The notes under the pieces were generated by a model. The model was not told the origin of the DNA and ran no database searches. It saw nothing but the letters and a program-made list of their open reading frames with translations. Source: Gaiellales bacterium (GTDB taxonomy: Bacteria > Actinomycetota > Thermoleophilia > Gaiellales > JAICJC01). From it: 41,228 nucleotides of DNA. The position numbers and the translations under genes are program-made. Below, in pieces: positions 8,056 to 15,838 of the stretch. Each line of letters starts with the position of its first letter. Within the stretch, counting starts at the first letter, position 1. Where the stretch lies: NCBI GenBank assembly GCA_036273515.1, contig DASUHM010000074.1:1-41228 (forward strand). Direction: 5' to 3'.

Positions 8056-8508
8056 ATGCAACTGCGGCTGACCATCAACGACCAGCGCCATGAGCTGGAC
8101 GTGGAGCCGCACCGCCCCCTCGCCGACGTCATCCGCACCGATGCCGCGCTCACCGGCACGAAGGTCGCGTGCGGTGAGGGCACGTGCGGCAGCTGCACCG
8201 TCCTCGTCGACGGGCGCGCAGTGCTCTCCTGCCTGACGCTCGCGGTGGCATGCGACGGGGCCGACGTGCGCACCGTCGAGGGCGCTGACGAGCTGCTCGG
8301 CCGGCTCCAGGCCACGTTCACCGCCGAGGACGCGTTCCAGTGCGGCTTCTGCACCCCCGGCCAGCTGCTCTCGGCCGTCGCGCTGCTGCGCGCGAACCCA
8401 CACCCGAGCAGCGCCGAGATCCGGGCGGGCATGAGCGGCAACCTGTGCCGCTGCGGCGCCTATCCGGCGATCGAGCGGGCCGTCGCGAAGGCGGCCGGTG
8501 AGGGCTAG
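8056..8508 (+). CDS. Molybdenum hydroxylase, [2Fe-2S] subunit
   Basis: 150-residue small subunit of a xanthine-oxidase-family enzyme. It passes electrons from the molybdenum cofactor to FAD through two [2Fe-2S] clusters. The plant-ferredoxin-type cluster is held by C39, C44, C47 and C59 (ACGEGTCGSC...C). The second, helical-domain cluster is held by C96, C99, C131 and C133 (QCGFCTPG and CRCGAY). Unlike PaoA of E. coli there is no Tat signal, so the enzyme should be cytoplasmic. Order small-large-medium. The stop TAG abuts the ATG of the large subunit, so the three genes form one operon. ATG start with a -10-like box 8 nt upstream. Confidence 0.95.
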   Translation: MQLRLTINDQRHELDVEPHRPLADVIRTDAALTGTKVACGEGTCGSCTVLVDGRAVLSCLTLAVACDGADVRTVEGADELLGRLQATFTAEDAFQCGFCTPGQLLSAVALLRANPHPSSAEIRAGMSGNLCRCGAYPAIERAVAKAAGEG

Positions 8509-10749
8509 ATGGCACGGCTGGTCAAGACCCAGGTCGAGATGGAGGGGCGCTACGAGGAGCGCTGGACGCTCGTCGAGGACGACACGACGCCCGAGTACGG
8601 GGAGGACGAGGAGCTCGCCGTCGTCGGCCGGCCGCACGTGCGCGTCTCGGCGGCCGCGCGCGTCACCGGACGCGCCCGGTTCATCTCCGACATCGAGCTC
8701 ACCGGAATGGTGCACGCCGCGGTGCTGCGGAGCCCCCACGCGAACGCCCGCGTCGGCTCGCTCGACCGGGCCGCCGCCGAGGCGCTTCCGGGCGTCCGCG
8801 CCGTGATCGGCCCCGGCGACCTGCCCGACCGCGACGGCCGGCCGGTGCTGACCGACGCGCCCGCCTATGCCGGCGCCGCCGTCGCCGCGGTCGCCGCCGA
8901 CACGCCCGACCAGGCCGAGCGGGCGCTCGAGGCGCTCGCGCCGGAGTGGGAGCCGCTCGCGTTCGTCGTCGACCTCGACGAGGGCCTCGCCCGCCAGGAC
9001 TTCACCCAGGACCCGGCCGAGACGTCGCGCGGTGACGTCGACGCCGCGCTCGCCGGCGCCGCGGCGATCCTCGAGCGGGAGTACCGCACGCCCGCGCAGA
9101 TGCAGAACCCGCTCGAGCCCCACTGCGCCGTCGCGATGTGGGAGTCCGGCACGCTGACCGTGTGGTCGTCGACGCAGGGCATCTTCGCCGCCCGCGACGA
9201 GCTGGCCCGGGCCTACGGCCTCGAGCCGGACGACGTGCGCGTCGTCTGCGAGTACATGGGCGGCGGCTTCGGCGGCAAGCAGGGGTCCGGGCCGGAGGGA
9301 TACCTGGCCGCCGAGCTGGCACGCCGCAGCGGCCGGCCCGTGCGTCTGGTCTACACCCGCCGCGACGAGCACACGACCGTCGGCTACCGCGCCCCCACCG
9401 TGCAGACCTACCGGATCGGCGCCGACGCCCGGGGGACGCTGCTCGGGATCGAGGGGTCGGCGGTGATCGGCGTCGGCCAGCACGGCTGGGTCTTCCCCGT
9501 CCTGAACCCGTCCGAGACGCTCTACGAGTGCGCCAACGTGCGCTCGATGGTGCTGCCGGTGAAGCTGAACCTCGGCTTCTCGAACGCCTTCCGCGCCCCG
9601 GGCGTGATGGAGGGGACGTTCGGGTTCGAGCAGGCGCTCGACGAGCTCGCCGAGGAGCTCGGTATCGACCCGCTCCAGATCCGCCTGCGCAACGAGGCGA
9701 CCCTCGAGCAGAGCAGCGGCCACCCGTACACGTCGAAGCACCTCGAGGCGTGTCACCGGCGGGCGGCGGAGCTGGCAGGCTGGGCCGGCCGCGACGAGCT
9801 GCGCTCGGACGGCCGCGTGCGCCGCGGCATGGGCCTCGCGAGCCAGATCTGGTGGGGCGGCGGCGGGCCGCCGGCGCATGCCACCGTGCGCCTCGGCAAG
9901 ACCGCCCGGCCGACGCTCGTCTGCGGCTTCCAGGACATCGGCACCGGCACGATGACCGCGAGCGCGGTGATCGTGGCCGAGGCGCTGGGCGTGCCGGTCG
10001 CGGCGGTGCGCGTGCAGGCCGGCGACACCGCCCGGTCGGGCTACGGGCCGACGTCGGGCGGGTCGATGACGCTCGCGTCCGTCGCCCCGGCCGTGCGCAC
10101 GGCCGCGCACGAGGTGCGCACGCAGCTGCTCGACCTGGCGGCGGACATGTTCGAGATCGCCGCGTCCGACCTCGTGCTGGCCGGCGGGCACGTCGGCTCC
10201 CGCGACGGCACGCTGCGCCACGAGATCACCGAGATCACGTCGAAGCTCGGCAACTCCTCGCTCGTCGGCCACGGCTCCCGCGGCCCGAACCCCGACGGCA
10301 TGCGCATACACACGTTCGGCTGCCAGGTCGCGCAGATCGCGGTCGACACGCTGACCGGCGCGATCACGGTCGAGCGGATCTGGGCGGTGCACGACGTCGG
10401 CCGCATCATCAACCCGATGGGGGCGATCAGCCAGGTCACGGGCGGTGTCCTCCAGGCGATCGGCTTCGCGCTCACCGAGGAGCGGGTCGTCGACCCGACC
10501 ACCGGGACGGTCGTGAACGCCGGGCTCGAGGACTACAAGGTGCCGACGATGGCCGACACGCCGGAGATCGTCTGCGAGTTCGTGGACTCGCCCGACCCCC
10601 ACCTCGGCCTCGGCATCAAGGGGCTCGGCGAGCCGCCCATCATCCCCACCGCCGCCGCCATCGGAAACGCGTTCGCCCACGCCACCGGCGTGCGCCTGCG
10701 CGAGGCGCCGTACACGCCCCGGCGGGTGCTGGAGGCGCTGGCCGGGTGA
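8509..10749 (+). CDS. Molybdenum hydroxylase, molybdopterin-binding catalytic subunit
   Basis: 746-residue catalytic subunit of the xanthine-oxidase family. Landmarks: MGGGFGGKQ (250-258) contacts the cofactor; NAFRAPG (359-365) is the substrate/cofactor loop; GLGEPP with E708 is the catalytic glutamate. The loop is neither AYRCSFR (form I CO dehydrogenase) nor AYRGAGR (form II), so CO dehydrogenase is unlikely. The RAPG version resembles PaoC/YagR-type aldehyde oxidases. The substrate is probably an aldehyde or N-heterocycle. It starts at the first base after the small-subunit stop; its own stop overlaps the GTG of the FAD subunit. Confidence 0.93.
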   Translation: MARLVKTQVEMEGRYEERWTLVEDDTTPEYGEDEELAVVGRPHVRVSAAARVTGRARFISDIELTGMVHAAVLRSPHANARVGSLDRAAAEALPGVRAVIGPGDLPDRDGRPVLTDAPAYAGAAVAAVAADTPDQAERALEALAPEWEPLAFVVDLDEGLARQDFTQDPAETSRGDVDAALAGAAAILEREYRTPAQMQNPLEPHCAVAMWESGTLTVWSSTQGIFAARDELARAYGLEPDDVRVVCEYMGGGFGGKQGSGPEGYLAAELARRSGRPVRLVYTRRDEHTTVGYRAPTVQTYRIGADARGTLLGIEGSAVIGVGQHGWVFPVLNPSETLYECANVRSMVLPVKLNLGFSNAFRAPGVMEGTFGFEQALDELAEELGIDPLQIRLRNEATLEQSSGHPYTSKHLEACHRRAAELAGWAGRDELRSDGRVRRGMGLASQIWWGGGGPPAHATVRLGKTARPTLVCGFQDIGTGTMTASAVIVAEALGVPVAAVRVQAGDTARSGYGPTSGGSMTLASVAPAVRTAAHEVRTQLLDLAADMFEIAASDLVLAGGHVGSRDGTLRHEITEITSKLGNSSLVGHGSRGPNPDGMRIHTFGCQVAQIAVDTLTGAITVERIWAVHDVGRIINPMGAISQVTGGVLQAIGFALTEERVVDPTTGTVVNAGLEDYKVPTMADTPEIVCEFVDSPDPHLGLGIKGLGEPPIIPTAAAIGNAFAHATGVRLREAPYTPRRVLEALAG

Positions 10750-11621
10750 CGCGCTTCGCCTACTCCGCGCCGGCCTCGATCGCCGAGGCCGCCGAGCGCC
10801 TGTCCGCCCCCGGCGCGCGGGCGATGGGCGGCGGCACGGACATCCTCCCCCAGCTCCAGCGCGGCATCCGCCCCGCCGACGAGGTGGTCGACCTGCGCGG
10901 CGCCGTCCCCGCCGGCGTCCTCGCGGCCGCCCAGGGCATCCGCATCGGCGCCGCGACGCGGGTCGCCGACGTCGCCCGCGATCCCGACGTCGGCGCGCGC
11001 TTCGCCGTGCTCGCCGAGGCGGCCGCGGCGGTGGCGTCGCCGCAGCTGCGCGAGATGGGCACCCTCGCCGGCAACCTGTGCCAGGCGGTGCGGTGCTGGT
11101 ACTTCCGGCATCCCGACCTGACCTGCTGGCTGCGCGGCGGCGACACCTGCTACGCCCAGATCGGCGACCACCGCAAGCACGGCCTCGAGCCGGGCGACTG
11201 CATCTCGGTGGCGCCGTCCGACCTGGCCGCGGCGCTGCTCGCCCTGGACGCCGTCGTCACCACGAACCGGCGCGAGGCGTTCCCGCTGGCCGACCTCTAC
11301 CGCAAGGCGAGCGCCGACGACCGCTCGACGATCGCGCTCGGGCAGGGCGAGCTGATCACCGCCGTGACCGTGCCGCGGCCGCCCGAGGCGAGCGCGTACG
11401 TGCGCGCGGGCGAGCGGGCGGCGTGGAGCTTCGCGCTGTGCGGCGTCGCCGCCGCCCGCTTCGACGGCCAGGTGCGGATGGCGGCGATCGGCGTCTCGAA
11501 CCTGCCCCGGCTGCTCGACCCGGCCGACCCGCTGGCCGGCCTGCCCGGCCTGGAGATGACGCGCTGGAAGCGGCGGCTGCTTTCGACTCTCGCACAGGAC
11601 GCGCTCACGGCGGTATCGTGA
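10746..11621 (+). CDS. Molybdenum hydroxylase, FAD-binding subunit with probable [4Fe-4S] site
   Basis: 291-residue medium subunit that passes electrons from the Fe-S clusters to FAD and then to an acceptor. FAD-binding motifs: MGGGTDILPQLQ near residue 27 and QLREMGTLAGNLCQ at 100-113. Four cysteines (C112, C117, C127, C135) in the NLCQAVRC...TC...TC stretch match the position of the extra cluster known in 4-hydroxybenzoyl-CoA reductase HcrB and aldehyde oxidase PaoB. CO dehydrogenase and xanthine dehydrogenase subunits lack it. The start is GTG 10746, overlapping the catalytic-subunit stop (GTGA). The stop overlaps the next GTG in the same way. The cluster assignment rests on cysteine spacing and recalled homologues. 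Confidence 0.9.
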   Translation: MTRFAYSAPASIAEAAERLSAPGARAMGGGTDILPQLQRGIRPADEVVDLRGAVPAGVLAAAQGIRIGAATRVADVARDPDVGARFAVLAEAAAAVASPQLREMGTLAGNLCQAVRCWYFRHPDLTCWLRGGDTCYAQIGDHRKHGLEPGDCISVAPSDLAAALLALDAVVTTNRREAFPLADLYRKASADDRSTIALGQGELITAVTVPRPPEASAYVRAGERAAWSFALCGVAAARFDGQVRMAAIGVSNLPRLLDPADPLAGLPGLEMTRWKRRLLSTLAQDALTAVS

Positions 11622-12538
11622 CGGCCGTGGGCAGACTGGTCGTTTCCGTCACCGTGCTCATGGCTGCGCTCGCGCTCCCGGCGGCCGCCGCGGCGAGGCC
11701 CCTGACGCAGACGCCGCTGCGGACGAACCCGCCGCCGGTGAACGAGCAGTCGCCGTCGGCCGCGCCCGGCTACTTCGCCTGGGTGCAGAACTCGCGCAGC
11801 CACCCCCACCTGTACAACCTCTACGCGCAGCACGACGGCCGCACCCGCTACCGGGTCAACCCGGCCGGAACGCAGGCCGGGCTCGGCACGGGGATCGACG
11901 GGACGACGGTCGTCTACACACAGACCCACGGCGCCAGGTCGAGCATCATGATGTTCGACCTGCAGACGAAGAAGCGGTTCGCGCCACCCGCCGGCGTGAA
12001 CACGCCGGCCCTCGAGGACGAGCCGACCATCTCGGGCGACTGGCTGCTGTTCCACCGGCTCGAGCAGGGCTCGTCGCCGGGCGAGCAGGTGATCCTGCGC
12101 AACGTCCACACGGGCGAGACGCGCACGATCGCCTCGGTGCGCGGCCGCATCGCGCAGCTCGAGGCCGGCCAGGTGAACGGCGACTGGGCGGTGTTCACGA
12201 AGACGGTGAACGGCACGCGCTTCAACGTGTGGCTCTACCAGATCTCGACGAAGGCGCTGACGGTGGTGCCGAACCCGCGCGACAAGGTGCACTCGGCCGC
12301 CGCGGTCAACCCGTTCGGCACCGTGTACTTCGAGGAGAGCGGCAGCCGCTGTGGGTCGAACGCGACCGTCGAGGTGTACCCGATCGGCGGGCCGATGATC
12401 ACGCCCGGCACGCTGCGCCCGGGCATCGACATGTTCCACCCGTTCCTGTTCGAGCACGCCTCGACGGACAGCTTCATGTTCGCCAAGCTGCACTGCACGG
12501 GCGGCGCGACGGACGTGTTCGAGTCGAACTTCGCCTGA
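11618..12538 (+). CDS. Secreted protein, possibly a TolB-like beta-propeller
   Basis: 306 residues. A signal peptide is clear: a short charged start, a hydrophobic core at about 8-25 and a likely cleavage after AAAAAR. The mature part repeats a pattern of beta-strand pairs with W/Y-G/D-x-x-V-V/W-x-x repeats (for example GYFAWVQ, GTTVVYTQ, GDWLLFHR, GDWAVFTK, FGTVYFEE), each followed by a polar strand. This suggests a TolB/WD40-like propeller of about six short blades, which is inference. Two late cysteines may form a disulfide. The GTG at 11618 overlaps the stop of the FAD subunit; another GTG lies at 11627. A role in the hydroxylase system is not evident; it may simply be co-transcribed. Confidence 0.75.
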   Translation: MTAVGRLVVSVTVLMAALALPAAAAARPLTQTPLRTNPPPVNEQSPSAAPGYFAWVQNSRSHPHLYNLYAQHDGRTRYRVNPAGTQAGLGTGIDGTTVVYTQTHGARSSIMMFDLQTKKRFAPPAGVNTPALEDEPTISGDWLLFHRLEQGSSPGEQVILRNVHTGETRTIASVRGRIAQLEAGQVNGDWAVFTKTVNGTRFNVWLYQISTKALTVVPNPRDKVHSAAAVNPFGTVYFEESGSRCGSNATVEVYPIGGPMITPGTLRPGIDMFHPFLFEHASTDSFMFAKLHCTGGATDVFESNFA

Positions 12539-12573
12539 ACGCACCAAGCGGGGTCAGACCCCTTTTGGTGCGT
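12539..12573. repeat. Palindromic intergenic repeat, subtype with ACGCACCAA arms
   Basis: Fills the whole gap between two convergent genes. Outer arms ACGCACCAA / TTGGTGCGT (9 bp) enclose the core GGGGTCAGACCCC (12550-12562). A near-identical copy is at 30141-30174. It likely acts as a two-way terminator and may be a mobilised REP-like element. Confidence 0.85.
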
Positions 12574-13182
12574 CTACCCCGCGTAGTCGAACGTCGACTC
12601 GAAGCCGCAGCGGCCGGTGAACTCGAACGAGAAGTGCTCGTCGTCGGCGACCAGCCGCTCGGCGACCACCTCGCGGCCCGCCCGGCCGTGGCCGGGGATG
12701 ATGCACGACACGGTGCTCGCGGTCTCGTAGGGCGTCGTCATCGTGACCGTCACGGCGCCGCCCGCGCGGAAGCGGCCGCGGCCGCGCGTGTGGTCGAGGT
12801 CGATGTCGCTCGCGTGCACCGCCAGCACCTCGCTCGGCTTGAACACCCACGGGAACTGCTCCGCCGGCGTCCCGCCGAGCCGGCCCAGGAACACGTCCTC
12901 GAGCGCCTGCCGCTGGGCGTCGTCGCCGCGGCCGTCGACGTGCAGCACGAACCGCCACGGCGAGCGCGGCTCGTCGTCGGAGTAGCGGATCACCATGACG
13001 ACGTCCAGGCCGGCCAGGTCGGCGTCACCGACCGTTCCCTCCTCGACGTGCCATGAGAGCGCGCCGATGCACTCCCCGTACGTCGAGCGGCCGCCGGGCA
13101 CGCCGTCGATGCGCCGGCAGGGGCAGATCGGCTCGCAGTTGCACGCCTCGAGCGTCGTCCCCTGGAGGCGCCAGCCGCTCAC
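12574..13182 (-). CDS. DUF1326 domain protein
   Basis: 202 residues. The N-terminal cysteine motif [10 protein letters not shown] (13-22) is the signature of the DUF1326 family, whose biochemical role is unknown. Further cysteines are at 38, 160 and 182. There is no signal peptide or membrane segment. The GTG start at 13182 overlaps the ilvD stop (GTGA), so it is translated together with an Fe-S dehydratase. The cysteine-rich N-terminus would suit metal binding, but that is inference. It ends at the palindromic repeat. Confidence 0.88.
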   Translation of the reverse strand: MSGWRLQGTTLEACNCEPICPCRRIDGVPGGRSTYGECIGALSWHVEEGTVGDADLAGLDVVMVIRYSDDEPRSPWRFVLHVDGRGDDAQRQALEDVFLGRLGGTPAEQFPWVFKPSEVLAVHASDIDLDHTRGRGRFRAGGAVTVTMTTPYETASTVSCIIPGHGRAGREVVAERLVADDEHFSFEFTGRCGFESTFDYAG

Positions 13183-14879
13183 GGCCGGGTGACGGCGCCC
13201 TCGCTCGCGGACGAGACGAGCGCCGCGTACTTCGCGAACACGCCGTGCTCGTACATCGGCTTGGGCGGCGTCCAGTCGGCCAGGCGGGCGGCGATCTCGT
13301 CGTCGGAGAGCAGCACGCGCAGCTCGCGGGCCTCGACGTCGAACTCGATCGTGTCGCCCTCGCGCAGCGCCGCGATCGGCCCGCCGTGAGCCGCCTCGGG
13401 CGTGACGTGCCCGGCCATCAGCCCGTGGGTGGCGCCGGAGAAGCGGCCGTCCGTGATGAGCGCGACCTGGTCGCCCAGGCCCTCGCCGACGATCGCCGCG
13501 GTGACGTGCAGCATCTCGCGCATCCCCGGCCCGCCGGCGGGCCCCTCGTAGCGGATCACGACGACGTCGCCAGGCCGGATCGCCCCCGCCTTGACGGCGG
13601 CGAAGCAGTCCTCCTCGCAGTCGAATACGCGGGCGGGGCCGCTGTGCGTCAGGCGCTCGTGGCCGGCCAGCTTGACGACGCAGCCGTCCGGGGACAGGTT
13701 GCCGCGCAGGATCGCCAGGCCGCCCGTCGGCTTCAGCGGCTTCTCGATCGGGACGACCACCGGCTGGCCCGGCGTCTCGACCACCTGGTCGGCGATCTCG
13801 TCCATCGTGCGGCCGTCGACGTTGCGCGCGCCGGCGTGGACGAGCTCGCGCTTGCGCAGCTCGCGGGCGACCAGGGCGACGCCGCCGGCGTCGAAGAGGT
13901 CGGTCGCGACGAACTGCCCACCCGGCTTGAGGCTGGCCACGATCGGCGTGCGGGCGGCGATCGAATCGAACTCGTCGATCGAGAACGGGATCCCGAGCTC
14001 GTGCGCGATCGCGAGCAGATGCAGGACGCCGTTCGTCGAGCCTCCGGCGGCCGCCACCGAGGCGGCCGCGTTCTCGATCGCCTCGCGGGTGATGATGTGC
14101 GAGGGGCGGATGTCCTCGCGCACGAGCTTCATGGCGAGGCGGCCGCACTCCTCGGCGGCGTTGCCCTTGCCCCGGTTGAGCGCCGGGATGCCGTTCAGGC
14201 CGGCCGGGCTGATGCCGAGGAAGTCGAGCGCCATCGACATCGTGTTCGCCGTGTACTGGCCGCCGCAGGCGCCGGCGCCCGGGCACGCCGACGACTCGAT
14301 CTCGTGCAGCTCGGCCGCGTCGATGCGCCCTGCGGCGTAGGCGCCGACCGCCTCGAACACGTCCTGGATGGTGATGTCGCGGCCGCGGAACGTCCCCGGC
14401 GCGATCGTCCCGTTGTAGAGCACGAGCCCGGGCACGTCGAGGCGGCAGAGCGCCATCGCGCCGGCCGGGATCGTCTTGTCGCAGCCGACGATGCAGACGA
14501 GGCCGTCCATCAGGTGCCCGCGCACGACCAGCTCGATGGAATCGGTGATCAGCTCGCGGCTGATGAGCGAGGCCTTCATGCCCTGGGTGCCCATCGAGAC
14601 GCCGTCCGAGACCGAGACGGTGTTGAACTCCATCGGCGTCCCACCGGCCTCCCGGATGCCCGCCTTCACCCGCTGGGCCAGCTCGCGCTGGTTGAAGTTG
14701 CACGGCATCGTCTCGATCCACGTCGTGGCGACGCCGATGATGGGCTTCGCGAGATCGTCGTCGGTGAAGCCGATCGCCTTCAGCATGGCCCGCGCGGCGG
14801 CCCGGTCGGGGCCGTCGGTCAGCGCGGCGCTGTGGCGCTTGGCAGGGTCGGAAGGGCGGTCGTACGGGTTCGTCGGCAT
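13179..14879 (-). CDS. ilvD: Dihydroxy-acid dehydratase
   Basis: 566 residues. It converts 2,3-dihydroxy-isovalerate and -methylvalerate to the 2-keto acids in valine and isoleucine synthesis. Fe-S and metal landmarks: C60 (TMPCNFNQ), C133 ([10 protein letters not shown]) and C205 ([17 protein letters not shown]), with [11 protein letters not shown] at 91-101. The C-terminal GRFSGATHG and [12 protein letters not shown] motifs are typical of IlvD/Edd. The MPCN sequence and length favour IlvD over phosphogluconate or sugar-acid dehydratases. ATG start; TAGGCT is 8 nt upstream, without a Shine-Dalgarno sequence. No other ilv gene is in the window. Confidence 0.96.
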   Translation of the reverse strand: MPTNPYDRPSDPAKRHSAALTDGPDRAAARAMLKAIGFTDDDLAKPIIGVATTWIETMPCNFNQRELAQRVKAGIREAGGTPMEFNTVSVSDGVSMGTQGMKASLISRELITDSIELVVRGHLMDGLVCIVGCDKTIPAGAMALCRLDVPGLVLYNGTIAPGTFRGRDITIQDVFEAVGAYAAGRIDAAELHEIESSACPGAGACGGQYTANTMSMALDFLGISPAGLNGIPALNRGKGNAAEECGRLAMKLVREDIRPSHIITREAIENAAASVAAAGGSTNGVLHLLAIAHELGIPFSIDEFDSIAARTPIVASLKPGGQFVATDLFDAGGVALVARELRKRELVHAGARNVDGRTMDEIADQVVETPGQPVVVPIEKPLKPTGGLAILRGNLSPDGCVVKLAGHERLTHSGPARVFDCEEDCFAAVKAGAIRPGDVVVIRYEGPAGGPGMREMLHVTAAIVGEGLGDQVALITDGRFSGATHGLMAGHVTPEAAHGGPIAALREGDTIEFDVEARELRVLLSDDEIAARLADWTPPKPMYEHGVFAKYAALVSSASEGAVTRP

Positions 14880-14887
14880 GGCGGCCT

Positions 14888-14893
14888 AGCCTA
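14888..14893 (-). promoter_or_regulatory. -10 box of ilvD
   Basis: TAGGCT, 8 nt before the ATG at 14879, in the 22-bp gap after the small upstream gene. Suggests a separate, leaderless ilvD message. Confidence 0.5.
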
Positions 14894-14901
14894 CCGCGCC
14901 G

Positions 14902-15138
14902 TCACGCCGGGCGAGCCTCCACCGCCACGTACAGACCCCACGCCCGGCCCGACTCGAAGAGCTCGTCCGGATCCACCTCGCCGACCTCGCCGAGCACGTG
15001 CGGCGTCGGATCGTCCTGCGTCGAGCCCCACACCATCTTCCGCGGCGGCGCCTCGTGCTCCTTGACGAGGTGGTCGCCCCGCTCCTGGGCCGCGAGCAGC
15101 TCCTCGCCGGCGGGCCCGTCCGCGTATCCCTTTCCCAT
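14902..15138 (-). CDS. Small hypothetical protein (78 aa)
   Basis: 78 residues, acidic, soluble, not recognised. Composition is ordinary for a coding frame, with a charged middle (QERGDHLVKEHEAPPRK) and a hydrophobic end (GLYVAVEARPA). The ATG at 15138 is 6 nt from a TACACT -10 box, the spacing seen for many genes here, which supports the gene and this start. It stands alone between ilvD and the divergent triple-repeat membrane protein. Confidence 0.6.
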   Translation of the reverse strand: MGKGYADGPAGEELLAAQERGDHLVKEHEAPPRKMVWGSTQDDPTPHVLGEVGEVDPDELFESGRAWGLYVAVEARPA

Positions 15139-15144
15139 CCCGCA

Positions 15145-15154
15145 AGTGTAGTGT
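15145..15154. promoter_or_regulatory. Overlapping divergent -10 boxes
   Basis: TACACT on the minus strand (15150-15145), 6 nt before ATG 15138, and TAGTGT on the plus strand (15149-15154), 9 nt before GTG 15164. They overlap by 2 bp, so the two transcription starts should compete. Confidence 0.45.
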
Positions 15155-15163
15155 GCGGTCGAC

Positions 15164-15838
15164 GTGGCGGAGGATGTGACGGGGATCGCCGGCCCGGCCG
15201 GAGGTGGCGTTTCGGGCGCAGCGATCCTGCGGCTCGTGGCCGCGTCGGCAGCCGTCGCCTTCGCCGTCACGATCGTCGGCGGCGAGTGGCTCGGCTGGAC
15301 GTGGACGGGCTTTGCCGACAACAACACCGTCTGGGACTGGCTGCACCTGCTCGTCCTCCCCGCGGTGCTGACGGCGGCGCCGGTCTGGTACAGCACGCGC
15401 CGCAGCGCAAAGGTCGAATGGCGGTTCCTGCTCGGGGCCGTCGCGATCGCGTTCGCCGTCCTGCTCGTCGGCGGCTACGAGCTGGGCTGGACGTGGACCG
15501 GGTTCGACGGGCGCACGCTGTGGGACTGGCTGGAGCTGCTCGTGCTTCCCGCGGCGGTGACCGCCTTCTCGATCTGGCTGGCGCTCGGACGCAGCATGCA
15601 CCCGCAGGTGCGGCGGCTGGGGGCGGTCCTGATCCTCTCGTTCGTCGCGCTGGTGACGGCCGGCTACGGCTTCCACTGGCAGTGGACGGGCTTCCCCGGA
15701 AACACCCTGTGGGACTGGATGCATCTGCTGCTCGTGCCCTTCGTCCTACCGGTCGCGCTGGCCTGGCTCTCCACCCGGGTCGAGCACGCCGAGGACGAGG
15801 CGCTGATCAGCCCGGAGACGCGCGCCGCAGAACGCTGA
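15164..15838 (+). CDS. Membrane protein made of three tandem WTGF...WDW units
   Basis: 224 residues, six predicted helices arranged as three copies of one unit of about 63 residues. Each unit is a hydrophobic helix, then a G-W/H-W-T/Q-W-T-G-F turn (44-50, 108-114, 170-177), a short loop, W-D-W (57-59, 120-122, 183-185) and a second helix ending L-x-L-L-x-x-P. Spacing between copies is 63-64 residues. I do not know a function; similar single units occur, as I recall, at the N-terminus of some bacterial pentapeptide-repeat proteins. Short polar termini only. GTG start at 15164, no Shine-Dalgarno; GTG 15176 is an alternative. The 3' end overlaps the convergent reductase gene by 32 bp. Confidence 0.85.
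   Translation: MAEDVTGIAGPAGGGVSGAAILRLVAASAAVAFAVTIVGGEWLGWTWTGFADNNTVWDWLHLLVLPAVLTAAPVWYSTRRSAKVEWRFLLGAVAIAFAVLLVGGYELGWTWTGFDGRTLWDWLELLVLPAAVTAFSIWLALGRSMHPQVRRLGAVLILSFVALVTAGYGFHWQWTGFPGNTLWDWMHLLLVPFVLPVALAWLSTRVEHAEDEALISPETRAAER

Noticed and set aside
5501-8071. 856-residue open frame on the plus strand opposite the SNF2 gene
   Set aside because: His/Arg/Asp-rich shadow without motifs; the minus strand has a complete SNF2 ATPase.
7864-10680. 938-residue open frame on the minus strand opposite the hydroxylase genes
   Set aside because: Low-complexity Arg/Gly/Ala/Asp shadow typical of very GC-rich DNA; the plus-strand subunits carry all the conserved motifs.
8056-11621. Aerobic CO dehydrogenase (coxSLM)
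   Set aside because: The active-site loop is NAFRAPG, not AYRCSFR or AYRGAGR, and the FAD subunit has an extra cysteine cluster not found in CoxM.
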